Shown here: positions 56,638-64,000 of the stretch, one piece after another | How the letters are laid out: each line of letters begins with the position of its first letter | Numbering within the stretch: the first letter of the stretch is position 1 | Assembly (NCBI GenBank): GCA_902515775.1 | Contig: CABXVU010000005.1 | Location: forward strand, 1 to 64,000 | Length of the DNA stretch: 64,000 nucleotides | Source: an uncultured SAR86 cluster bacterium | GTDB taxonomy: Bacteria > Pseudomonadota > Gammaproteobacteria > Magnimaribacterales > D2472 | Direction of reading: 5' to 3' | Program-made: the position numbers and the translations under genes | The notes under the pieces: model-generated | Seen by the model: the letters and a program-made list of their open reading frames with translations, nothing else | Database searches by the model: none | What the model was told of the DNA's origin: nothing

Positions 56638-58698
56638 ATGAAAAGAATTCTAATTAATTGTTCATATTCAAATGAGCTTCGTGTTGCATTAGTTGACGGA
56701 GCAAAACTCTTTGACCTTGACAATGAATTTAATAATCAATCGCTATATAAAGGCAGCATATTTAAAGCCACTGTTTCTAGAGTTGAAACAAGTCTAGATG
56801 CTGCCTTTGTTGATTTTGGAAGTGAAAGACACGGATTCCTTCCATTAAAAGAATTATCAAATGAGTTTTTTGAAAAAGATTCTGAAGGAAAAAGAAAATG
56901 TATTCTCAAAGAAGGCAACCAGATTCTTATACAAGTTTTAAAAGAAGAAAGGGGCACTAAAGGCGCAGCTCTATCTAACCAAATATCACTTGCAGGACGA
57001 TTTATAGTTTTGATCCCAAATTCTGAAAAATCTGGGGGTGTCTCTAGAAGAATCTCAGGTGAGGAAAGAGATGAAATTAAAAATGCTTTAAATTCTTTGC
57101 AAATTCCTGATGGCATGAGTGTTATTGTAAGAACAGCTGGACTTGGACGATCTACCGAAGAATTAAAATGGGATTTAGACTATTTAATGAATTTGTGGGA
57201 GCAAATTAAATCCTCAGTTACTGATGCACCAAGTCCAAGCTTGATTTATAAAGACGATAAGCTAATTTTGAGAGTATTTAGAGATTATTTTAGAGATGAT
57301 ATACAAGAAATTCTTATTGATGATGAGTCAGTGCATACCGAAGCTTTAGATTTTGCAAAATCTGTTATCCCGGATCATGCAGATAAAGTAATTTATTACA
57401 ATGAAGAAATACCATTGTTCAATAGATATCAAATAGAAAGTCAAATTGAATTAGCTTTTCAAAGGGAAATATCATTACCATCTGGCGGATCTATTGTCAT
57501 AGATCCTACCGAGGCTATGGTGTCTATTGATGTAAACTCGGCACGATCAACAAAAGGAAAGGATATAGAATCAACAGCTTTTGCAACAAATATGGAGGCA
57601 GCTAAGGAGGTTGCAAGACAACTTAGACTGAGAGATTTAGGAGGCCTTATAGTTATTGATTTTATAGATATGCAAGATGAGAAAAATCAACAAAAGGTTG
57701 AAAATACATTCAGATCAGCAGTTCAATCCGATCGAGCCAGAATTCAGATTGCTGGCATATCCAGATTTGGTTTGTTAGAGCTATCAAGACAAAGACTTAG
57801 GCCGTCATTGGAAGAAACTTATGATATACAACATGTTCAAGTCCGAGGAGCGCGCTCTCTGGGTCAATCAATTTTGAGAATAATCAGCGAAGATGCGGCA
57901 AAAGAGAATACTGGAGAAATACATGTTTACGTCCCAGCAGATGTTTCAAGTTATTTATTAAATGAAAAAAGAAGAGACATCATTGCTATTGAAAATAGCT
58001 ATCAAGTAAATATCTTGATAATTGCTGATCCATATAAATCTAGACCTTATTACAAAGTAGCAAGAGTTAAAGCTGCCGCTGGTAAAAAATTATTTTCATA
58101 TGATATGACTCCAAATAGTCCTGAACCATCAATGGATTGGCGAGATTCTAATACGTCTAAAAGAGCTTTAAAGCCATTAGTCAAAGTATCTGTCCCTCCT
58201 CGAATGCCAAAGACTAAAAATGGATTTTTTGCATTTATTAAGTCTATCCTTACCCTATCTATTTTTTTCGATTCTTTAAAGACTAAAAATAAAAAGATTA
58301 ATAAGAATAAAAAATCAAGAAAGTTTAAAAAAGTTCAATCTACAAATAATAGAAATAGAAATCAAAATAGTCAGAATAATAGAAATTCTAGATCTAATCT
58401 CAATCGTGCAAGAGGCAAAAATCCAAATCAAAAACAAAGAAGCAATAAAAAAACTTCAAAACCAATAGTAATACCTCCAAAGAAATCACAGCAAAGTATT
58501 AATGAGCCTAAAAAACCTAAGAATGGCAATAATAATACTAAGGAGGTTGATGGAAATAAATTAGATAAAAAATCTACTGCTCCTTCAGCACCAGATCCAT
58601 CCACATCATCACCTTCAGTTCCATCACCGTCACCAGCCCCAAAGACAACTGTTAAGCCGATTAGGGCTTTAAATGATCCTCGATATAAGAGTGAATAA
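56638..58698 (+). CDS. rne: Ribonuclease E
   Basis: MKRILINCSYSNELRVALVDGAKLFDLD, YKGSIFKATVSRVETSLDAAFVDFGSERHGFLPLKEL, VSIDVNSARSTKG, GGLIVIDFIDM; ATG 56638 rather than track start 56605; short Arg/Asn-rich tail. Confidence 0.95.
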   Translation: MKRILINCSYSNELRVALVDGAKLFDLDNEFNNQSLYKGSIFKATVSRVETSLDAAFVDFGSERHGFLPLKELSNEFFEKDSEGKRKCILKEGNQILIQVLKEERGTKGAALSNQISLAGRFIVLIPNSEKSGGVSRRISGEERDEIKNALNSLQIPDGMSVIVRTAGLGRSTEELKWDLDYLMNLWEQIKSSVTDAPSPSLIYKDDKLILRVFRDYFRDDIQEILIDDESVHTEALDFAKSVIPDHADKVIYYNEEIPLFNRYQIESQIELAFQREISLPSGGSIVIDPTEAMVSIDVNSARSTKGKDIESTAFATNMEAAKEVARQLRLRDLGGLIVIDFIDMQDEKNQQKVENTFRSAVQSDRARIQIAGISRFGLLELSRQRLRPSLEETYDIQHVQVRGARSLGQSILRIISEDAAKENTGEIHVYVPADVSSYLLNEKRRDIIAIENSYQVNILIIADPYKSRPYYKVARVKAAAGKKLFSYDMTPNSPEPSMDWRDSNTSKRALKPLVKVSVPPRMPKTKNGFFAFIKSILTLSIFFDSLKTKNKKINKNKKSRKFKKVQSTNNRNRNQNSQNNRNSRSNLNRARGKNPNQKQRSNKKTSKPIVIPPKKSQQSINEPKKPKNGNNNTKEVDGNKLDKKSTAPSAPDPSTSSPSVPSPSPAPKTTVKPIRALNDPRYKSE

Positions 58699-59488
58699 GT
58701 TTTCCAGAAATTGAAGTCTTAGGTGGAGTATTAGGTAAATCGCTAATATTGAACCATTTAGCATCCTCTAATTCATTATCATTTAAAATAATTTCTCCGC
58801 TTTTATATTTACATTTATAGCCCAGCATAAGTTGAGATGGAAATGGCCATGATTGAGAGGAATGATACTCAATAGACGAAACCTTGATATTAACTTCCTC
58901 AGCTACTTCTCTTTTTAGTGCTTGCTCTGCGTTTTCTCCAGCTTCAATAAAACCTGCTAAGGTGCTATACATATTAGGTGGAAAAAATTTGCTTCTGCCT
59001 AGCAAAATTCTTTCCTCATCATGTATTAACGTTATGATGCAAGGCGAAATTACAGGATAGTTCAATAATTTTTTACATTCACACCTAAAAACTCCCTCCT
59101 TCAGATCAAATTTGTTAATTTTTCCACAATAGCTGCAATAGGAATTATTAAGGTTCCAATTATTTAATATTGAAGCTCTTGATGCTAATAAAAAATTATC
59201 AGAATCAAGAAAAGCTATTATGTTGATCAAATCAACAAAGTTAGTTGTTTCAGGGTCCATAAAAATCCCTAAAATTTTTTCACTTGAGCTTATCTCTAAT
59301 GAATAAAAATAGTTATTTTCTCCTTCTGCTATAGCCAGATAAGGTCCATTTAGTAATTTTGAATTTAAATCTTTTAATTTAAAAATAAAAGAATTTTCTT
59401 TCTGATCGTATAAAATTTTACTTTCACAAAATATAATAAGATTGGCATCTTCATTTATTTGTTTATGAAGTGTTCTAATTAATTCCAT
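58661..59488 (-). CDS. nudC: NAD(+) diphosphatase NudC-type Nudix hydrolase
   Basis: CSYCGK zinc ribbon, [26 protein letters not shown] Nudix box, [14 protein letters not shown] signature. Confidence 0.93.
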   Translation of the reverse strand: MELIRTLHKQINEDANLIIFCESKILYDQKENSFIFKLKDLNSKLLNGPYLAIAEGENNYFYSLEISSSEKILGIFMDPETTNFVDLINIIAFLDSDNFLLASRASILNNWNLNNSYCSYCGKINKFDLKEGVFRCECKKLLNYPVISPCIITLIHDEERILLGRSKFFPPNMYSTLAGFIEAGENAEQALKREVAEEVNIKVSSIEYHSSQSWPFPSQLMLGYKCKYKSGEIILNDNELEDAKWFNISDLPNTPPKTSISGKLIHSYIEDHLKP

Positions 59489-59506
59489 ATATTAAGGATT
59501 TTAAAG

Positions 59507-61018
59507 ATGGTGAATAATTTATACAAAATGTTCCTAGGTGACTCACCTGATTGGTATAAGAATACCATCATAGCTTTTTTAATAATTAATCCTATTACTT
59601 TATTTGTATTGAGTTCTGTAGGAATAAAAGCAACGTTCATAGTGGGCTGGATGATTCTATTAGAATTCATTTTCACGCTTGCTCTAGCGCTTAAGTGTTA
59701 CCCACTTCAACCTGGTGGGTTAATTACAATTCAAGCACTTTTTTTAGGATTAACAACTCCTTACACATTGTTATATGAAATTGAACATAATCTTGAAGTA
59801 ATTTTATTATTAGTCTTTATGGTAGCTGGCATCTATTTTATGAAAAATTTGATGCTTACGATTTTTACAAAATTACTTCTTACAATTCAATCAAAGATAA
59901 AGCTCTCTTTGATGTTTTGTTTTGTATCAGCTTTTTTATCAGCTTTTTTAGATGCCTTAACTGTAACAGCAGTTTTGATTGCTGTTGCTGTAGGTTTTTA
60001 TAGAATCTTCCACCTTGCTAGCGCAGGAAAAGAGTTTTCATCTGGTGATCACGATTATTATGATAACTCCTTGCTGTCTTCAACTGGAATAGAGGATTTA
60101 GAAAATTTTAAAGCTTTTTTGAGGGACCTAATTATGCATGGTGTAGTTGGAACTGCACTGGGAGGAGTATGTACTATCGTTGGCGAGCCTCAAAATTTAT
60201 TGATTGCAAACGTTGCGGGCTGGGAATTCATTGAATTTATGGTCAAAATGTCTCCAATAACAGTTCCTGTATTTATAGCGGGAATGATCACTTGTTATGG
60301 AATTGAAAAACTACATTTATGTGGTTTTGGAAACCAACTACCAGAAAAGATTAAAAATATATTTCATGATTATAACGATTATGAAATTTCTCAAAGAACC
60401 GAATTATCCAACATGGAGTTATATGTAGAAATGTTAGTTGGCGTATTTTTAATTATAGCGCTTGCTCTTCACTTAGCTGCGGTTGGGATTATTGGTTTAG
60501 GAGTGATAATACTATTAACTTCATTTAAAGGAATTACACACGAGCATGATCTAGGTGATGCTTTTAAAGAAGCTCTCCCTTTTACAGCATTATTAGTTGT
60601 ATTTTTTGGAGTTGTAAGTGTTATAGCTGATCAAGAATTATTCACGCCAATAATTTCTTATGTGTTAGCGCAAGAAACTAGTAGTCAAGCCCCAATTTTC
60701 TTTATAGCAAATGGAGTACTTTCAGCTATCAGCGACAACGTATTTGTTGCAACGATTTATATAAACGAAATTAAAGATGCATTAGATATGAATATTATCT
60801 CTCGAGCTCAATTTGATAAATTAGCAATTGCTATTAATACTGGAACAAATATTCCTAGTATTGCAACGCCTAATGGGCAAGCAGCATTTCTGTTTCTACT
60901 GACGTCTTCATTAGCACCACTTATCAACCTCTCTTACATGAGAATGGTAATAATGGCTTTGCCTTATACCATTGTGCTAAGTATTGTTGGATTTATAGCA
61001 GTTATTACTTTCTTATAA
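59507..61018 (+). CDS. nhaB: Na+/H+ antiporter NhaB
   Basis: [77 protein letters not shown]. Confidence 0.95.
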   Translation: MVNNLYKMFLGDSPDWYKNTIIAFLIINPITLFVLSSVGIKATFIVGWMILLEFIFTLALALKCYPLQPGGLITIQALFLGLTTPYTLLYEIEHNLEVILLLVFMVAGIYFMKNLMLTIFTKLLLTIQSKIKLSLMFCFVSAFLSAFLDALTVTAVLIAVAVGFYRIFHLASAGKEFSSGDHDYYDNSLLSSTGIEDLENFKAFLRDLIMHGVVGTALGGVCTIVGEPQNLLIANVAGWEFIEFMVKMSPITVPVFIAGMITCYGIEKLHLCGFGNQLPEKIKNIFHDYNDYEISQRTELSNMELYVEMLVGVFLIIALALHLAAVGIIGLGVIILLTSFKGITHEHDLGDAFKEALPFTALLVVFFGVVSVIADQELFTPIISYVLAQETSSQAPIFFIANGVLSAISDNVFVATIYINEIKDALDMNIISRAQFDKLAIAINTGTNIPSIATPNGQAAFLFLLTSSLAPLINLSYMRMVIMALPYTIVLSIVGFIAVITFL

Positions 61019-61019
61019 A

Positions 61020-61985
61020 TTGATATCATCAAATCATAGGTTTTGCATTGCTCCAATGATGCAATGTACTGATATACATGATCGATATTTATTTAGATTA
61101 ATAACAAAAAGATCATTTCTTTATACAGAAATGGTTACAACTGGAGCTATTATTCATGGTAAATGCTTAGAGCAATTGAATTTTAATAGTCAAATTGAGC
61201 ATCCAGTTGCAGTGCAATTAGGTGGCTCTGATCCATACGATTTGGCTGAATGTGCAAAAATTTGCTCCAGTCTTGGTTATGATGAAATTAATTTAAACGT
61301 TGGCTGCCCATCTGAGAGAGTGCAAAAAGGCTCCTTTGGAGCGTGCCTTATGCAAGATCCAGAACTTGTAAATGATTGTATAAAAGCAATGCAAGAAGTT
61401 GTATCAATTCCAATAACGGTTAAGTGCAGAATCGGAGTGAATGAGAGAGATGATATTGATTTTTTAAATAATTTTGTTTCAAAAATTATTAATCCAAAAC
61501 TTAAAACACTAATAGTTCATGCAAGGGTTGCAATCTTAAAGGGCTTAACACCAAGACAAAATAGGCAGATTCCTCCTTTAAAATATGAAAATGTTTATCA
61601 GCTTGTTAATGAATTTCCTGAACTTGAAATTGTTATAAATGGAGGAATAAAAGACGTCGATGAATCGATTAAGCATTTAAAAAAAGTTGACGGAGTTATG
61701 CTTGGTAGAAGCCCATATGACAATCCAATGATAGTAAGCAATGTTGATTCTAAGATATTTAATGACTCTGACATGGGAAAGGATAGAAAAGTGATCCTTA
61801 GTCAATATCTTGATTACTGCTTAGATCAAGCTAATAAAGGTCAGCCATATTCAAGGACACTAAAGCACATTTTTGGTTTAAATAGAGGATTAAAGAATGC
61901 TAAATCATTTAGAACACTGATTCTTAAAACTATCCAAGAAAAAAATTTAGAGATTACAAAAGATGAATTAATTTCTATGGTTTGA
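61020..61985 (+). CDS. dusA: tRNA-dihydrouridine synthase A
   Basis: RFCIAPMMQCTDIHDRYLFRLITKRSFLYTEMVTTGAI, NLNVGCPSERVQKGSFGACLM, IVHARVAILKGLTPRQNR. Confidence 0.96.
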   Translation: MISSNHRFCIAPMMQCTDIHDRYLFRLITKRSFLYTEMVTTGAIIHGKCLEQLNFNSQIEHPVAVQLGGSDPYDLAECAKICSSLGYDEINLNVGCPSERVQKGSFGACLMQDPELVNDCIKAMQEVVSIPITVKCRIGVNERDDIDFLNNFVSKIINPKLKTLIVHARVAILKGLTPRQNRQIPPLKYENVYQLVNEFPELEIVINGGIKDVDESIKHLKKVDGVMLGRSPYDNPMIVSNVDSKIFNDSDMGKDRKVILSQYLDYCLDQANKGQPYSRTLKHIFGLNRGLKNAKSFRTLILKTIQEKNLEITKDELISMV

Positions 61986-61987
61986 GT

Positions 61988-62695
61988 TCAATCTAATAAA
62001 AAATCATCCATATCATCAACAAAATCATCTGATTGATTCTCTCCATCACTAGACTCAAAATCTAAATATTGCATGTAAGAGTCTCTTATAAACGAGTATC
62101 GATCACCAACGATCAGTGTTTCTACTTCTAAATACCTAGCCCTAGTTTCTAATGCATCAAGGGCCGTGACCCCTATTCTGACATCTGTTTCTTCAATGGC
62201 AAAAGTGCCGGATAATACAGAGCTTACACTTCTCCCTGCAAGGCTTCTAGGTGTGGATGGTCCATAAAGGGGTATCATTAAAAACGGTCCTTTACTAACC
62301 CCCCAAGAACCCAATGTTTGGCCAAAATCCTCATCGTGTCTCTCTAAGCCCATTTTTGATGCCACATCAATAAAACCCAATACTCCGACCGAAGTATTAA
62401 TAACGAAACGTGCAAAATCGTTCATTGCATACATAGGTTTGCCTTGCAGTAACTGATTTGCAGTATTATCAAGCTCATTAATGTTTCTAAAGAAATTTGT
62501 TATTCCGATTTCAATAAAATCAGGTGTTATATTTGTATAAATTTCTGCGGTTGGTTTGGCAAAGTTATCATCCAAAGATTCATTAAAAGCCCAAATCTTC
62601 CGATTTAAATCCTCAAATGGATCTTGAGTTGCTGAAATATCTAAACTAAAAAAAACCAACGCAACTGAAAAATATAAAAATCTTTGAAAGCTCAT
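61988..62695 (-). CDS. mlaA: MlaA/VacJ family lipid-asymmetry protein
   Basis: QDPFEDLNRKIWAFNESLDDNFAKPTAEIY, FVINTSVGVLGFIDVASKMGLERHDEDFGQTLGSWGVSKGPFLMIPLYGPSTPRS. Confidence 0.93.
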   Translation of the reverse strand: MSFQRFLYFSVALVFFSLDISATQDPFEDLNRKIWAFNESLDDNFAKPTAEIYTNITPDFIEIGITNFFRNINELDNTANQLLQGKPMYAMNDFARFVINTSVGVLGFIDVASKMGLERHDEDFGQTLGSWGVSKGPFLMIPLYGPSTPRSLAGRSVSSVLSGTFAIEETDVRIGVTALDALETRARYLEVETLIVGDRYSFIRDSYMQYLDFESSDGENQSDDFVDDMDDFLLD

Positions 62696-63408
62696 GATAA
62701 TTTCTTTAATTTATAATAAATTGGTTCGAGCAAATTATTTTTTTTACTTGAATTAAAATCTGTTAAATCTTTATGCCTAGGAATAGAGCCTAAGAGATCG
62801 CAGCCAATTTCTTTCTCCAGATTGACTAACATAAAATCATTAATGTGCTCATGAGTATTTGGACAAATTGAATATGACATATTATCTATGATGCCTAACA
62901 CAGGAATTTTTAATCTATCAAACATAGTTTTTGACTTTTTAGTATCGTGAACTGCAAGCTTACTCATTGAGGTTATCAGTATTGCGTAATGAGGTTCTAT
63001 GTCAGAAGCAACAGTTAAATATGCATCTCCAGTACCTGGGGGCATATCAACAAACAAGTAGTCGAGATTTCCCCATTGAGTCGAATTCTTTAGTTGTTTA
63101 ATTGCCTTACTTAACATTGGCCCTCGCCACATGGCAGCTTTAGCTGGATCAATGACTAACCCCATACTGTTCAATAAAATATTATCAACTTCAATTGGTA
63201 AAAATATCTTTTTTTCACCAATAGTTTTAACTATTGGTTTTTGATTTGCAACATTGAATATAATTTGCTGATTTGGACCATAGATGTCTGCATCTAATAT
63301 TCCAACTTTATAGTCTCTGGAAAATTGCAAAGCAAGATTTGCACATATAGTAGACTTGCCTACACCACCTTTTGCTGATGCAATAGCAATTATTTGCTTG
63401 ATACCCAT
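62692..63408 (-). CDS. mrp: Mrp/ApbC-family P-loop Fe-S carrier ATPase (short form)
   Basis: IAIASAKGGVGKSTICANLAL, DADIYGPNQQ, MWRGPMLSKAIKQL, DMPPGTGDAYLTV; divergent from metG. Confidence 0.93.
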   Translation of the reverse strand: MGIKQIIAIASAKGGVGKSTICANLALQFSRDYKVGILDADIYGPNQQIIFNVANQKPIVKTIGEKKIFLPIEVDNILLNSMGLVIDPAKAAMWRGPMLSKAIKQLKNSTQWGNLDYLFVDMPPGTGDAYLTVASDIEPHYAILITSMSKLAVHDTKKSKTMFDRLKIPVLGIIDNMSYSICPNTHEHINDFMLVNLEKEIGCDLLGSIPRHKDLTDFNSSKKNNLLEPIYYKLKKLS

Positions 63409-63426
63409 TGATAGAATGTTTTGACT

Positions 63427-63432
63427 TATAAT
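63427..63432 (+). promoter_or_regulatory. Candidate -10 element (TATAAT) of metG
   Basis: Exact TATAAT in the mrp/metG intergenic region; no well-spaced -35 seen. Confidence 0.4.
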
Positions 63433-63463
63433 ACTCGATTAAAAGATAAATTAGGTCCTAATA

Positions 63464-64000
63464 ATAAATAAAAAAAGAAAAATTATCGTTACAAATGCAT
63501 TGCCCTATGCAAATGGTGAAATTCATATCGGGCATATTTTAGAGCATATCCAAACCGATATTTGGACTAGATTTATGCGCAACTCTAATCATGAAGTTCT
63601 AAGCTTTTGCGCTGATGATGCACATGGTGCCCCTATCATGATGAAAGCAGACGAAATGCAAATAAAACCAATTGATTTCATTGATCAAATGAAAAAGGAT
63701 CATATGAATTCTTTAGAAAAATTTGGAATTAAATATACAAATTATCACTCTACTCATTCAAGTGAGAACGAAGGCTTAGTGTCGGAAATTTATCTTGCTG
63801 CAAAAGATGCGGGTTTAATTTACAAGGAAGATATCGAGCAATGCTTTGATGAAGAAAAGAAGATGTTTCTTGCAGATAGATATGTCATTGGTGAATGTCC
63901 AAAATGTGGTGCCAAGGATCAATATGGAGATGGTTGTGATTCATGTGGAGCTACGTATTCTGCTACAGAACTAATTAATCCAAAATCGTCGCTAACTGGC
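63464..64000 (+). CDS. metG: Methionyl-tRNA synthetase, N-terminal part (runs off window end); apparent ATA start
   Basis: Manual translation: (I/M)NKKRKIIVTNALPYANGEIHIGHILEHIQTDIWTRFMRNSNHEVLSFCADDAHGAPIMMKADEM...GECPKCGAKDQYGDGCDSCGATYSATELINPKS; HIGH motif and zinc-binding Cys. Absent from the ORF track. Confidence 0.93.
   Translation, partial: MNKKRKIIVTNALPYANGEIHIGHILEHIQTDIWTRFMRNSNHEVLSFCADDAHGAPIMMKADEMQIKPIDFIDQMKKDHMNSLEKFGIKYTNYHSTHSSENEGLVSEIYLAAKDAGLIYKEDIEQCFDEEKKMFLADRYVIGECPKCGAKDQYGDGCDSCGATYSATELINPKSSLTG

Noticed and set aside
1-64000. CRISPR arrays, insertion sequences, prophage, toxin-antitoxin or defence systems
   Set aside because: No regularly spaced direct repeats, transposase/integrase/phage motifs, Cas proteins or recognisable defence genes were seen on either strand.

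Overview
Low-GC, gene-dense bacterial chromosome. Gene content and order (clpS-clpA-infA, rpmF-fab-tmk-holB, rluC/rne, mrp/metG) point to a streamlined marine gammaproteobacterium; the taxon is an inference. I see no tRNA, rRNA, CRISPR array, IS element or phage module. Layout: (i) 1-7.4 kb housekeeping genes (isocitrate lyase fragment, purB, mnmA, icd, clpS, clpA, infA). (ii) ~7.5-32.7 kb accessory catabolic island: TonB receptor, three GSTs, FAH-family hydrolase, VOC extradiol-type dioxygenase, nitroreductase-like protein, sulfatase, TetR regulator, MhpA-like flavin monooxygenase, acylating semialdehyde dehydrogenase, two different haloalkane-dehalogenase-like proteins plus a third Asp-nucleophile alpha/beta-hydrolase, TPP enzyme and SDR. 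(iii) ~32.7-41 kb transporter and secreted proteins. (iv) 41.1-46.8 kb histidine operon headed by a TrpR/YerC-like regulator and carrying a HisD-HisB fusion, with no hisC. (v) 46.8-64 kb housekeeping genes (AGCS transporter, holB-tmk-mltG-fabF-acpP-fabG-fabD-rpmF, rluC, rne, nudC, nhaB, dusA, mlaA, mrp, metG fragment). Most notable: the HisD-HisB fusion; a near-perfect 20-bp palindrome upstream of the his regulator; a shared palindromic motif TAnnCAnnTGnnTA in divergent intergenic regions of the catabolic island; paired HLD-I and HLD-II type dehalogenase homologs; metG with no ATG/GTG/TTG start (apparently ATA); RNase E without its Zn-link cysteines. Family assignments come from motif and sequence recognition by eye; no database search was run.
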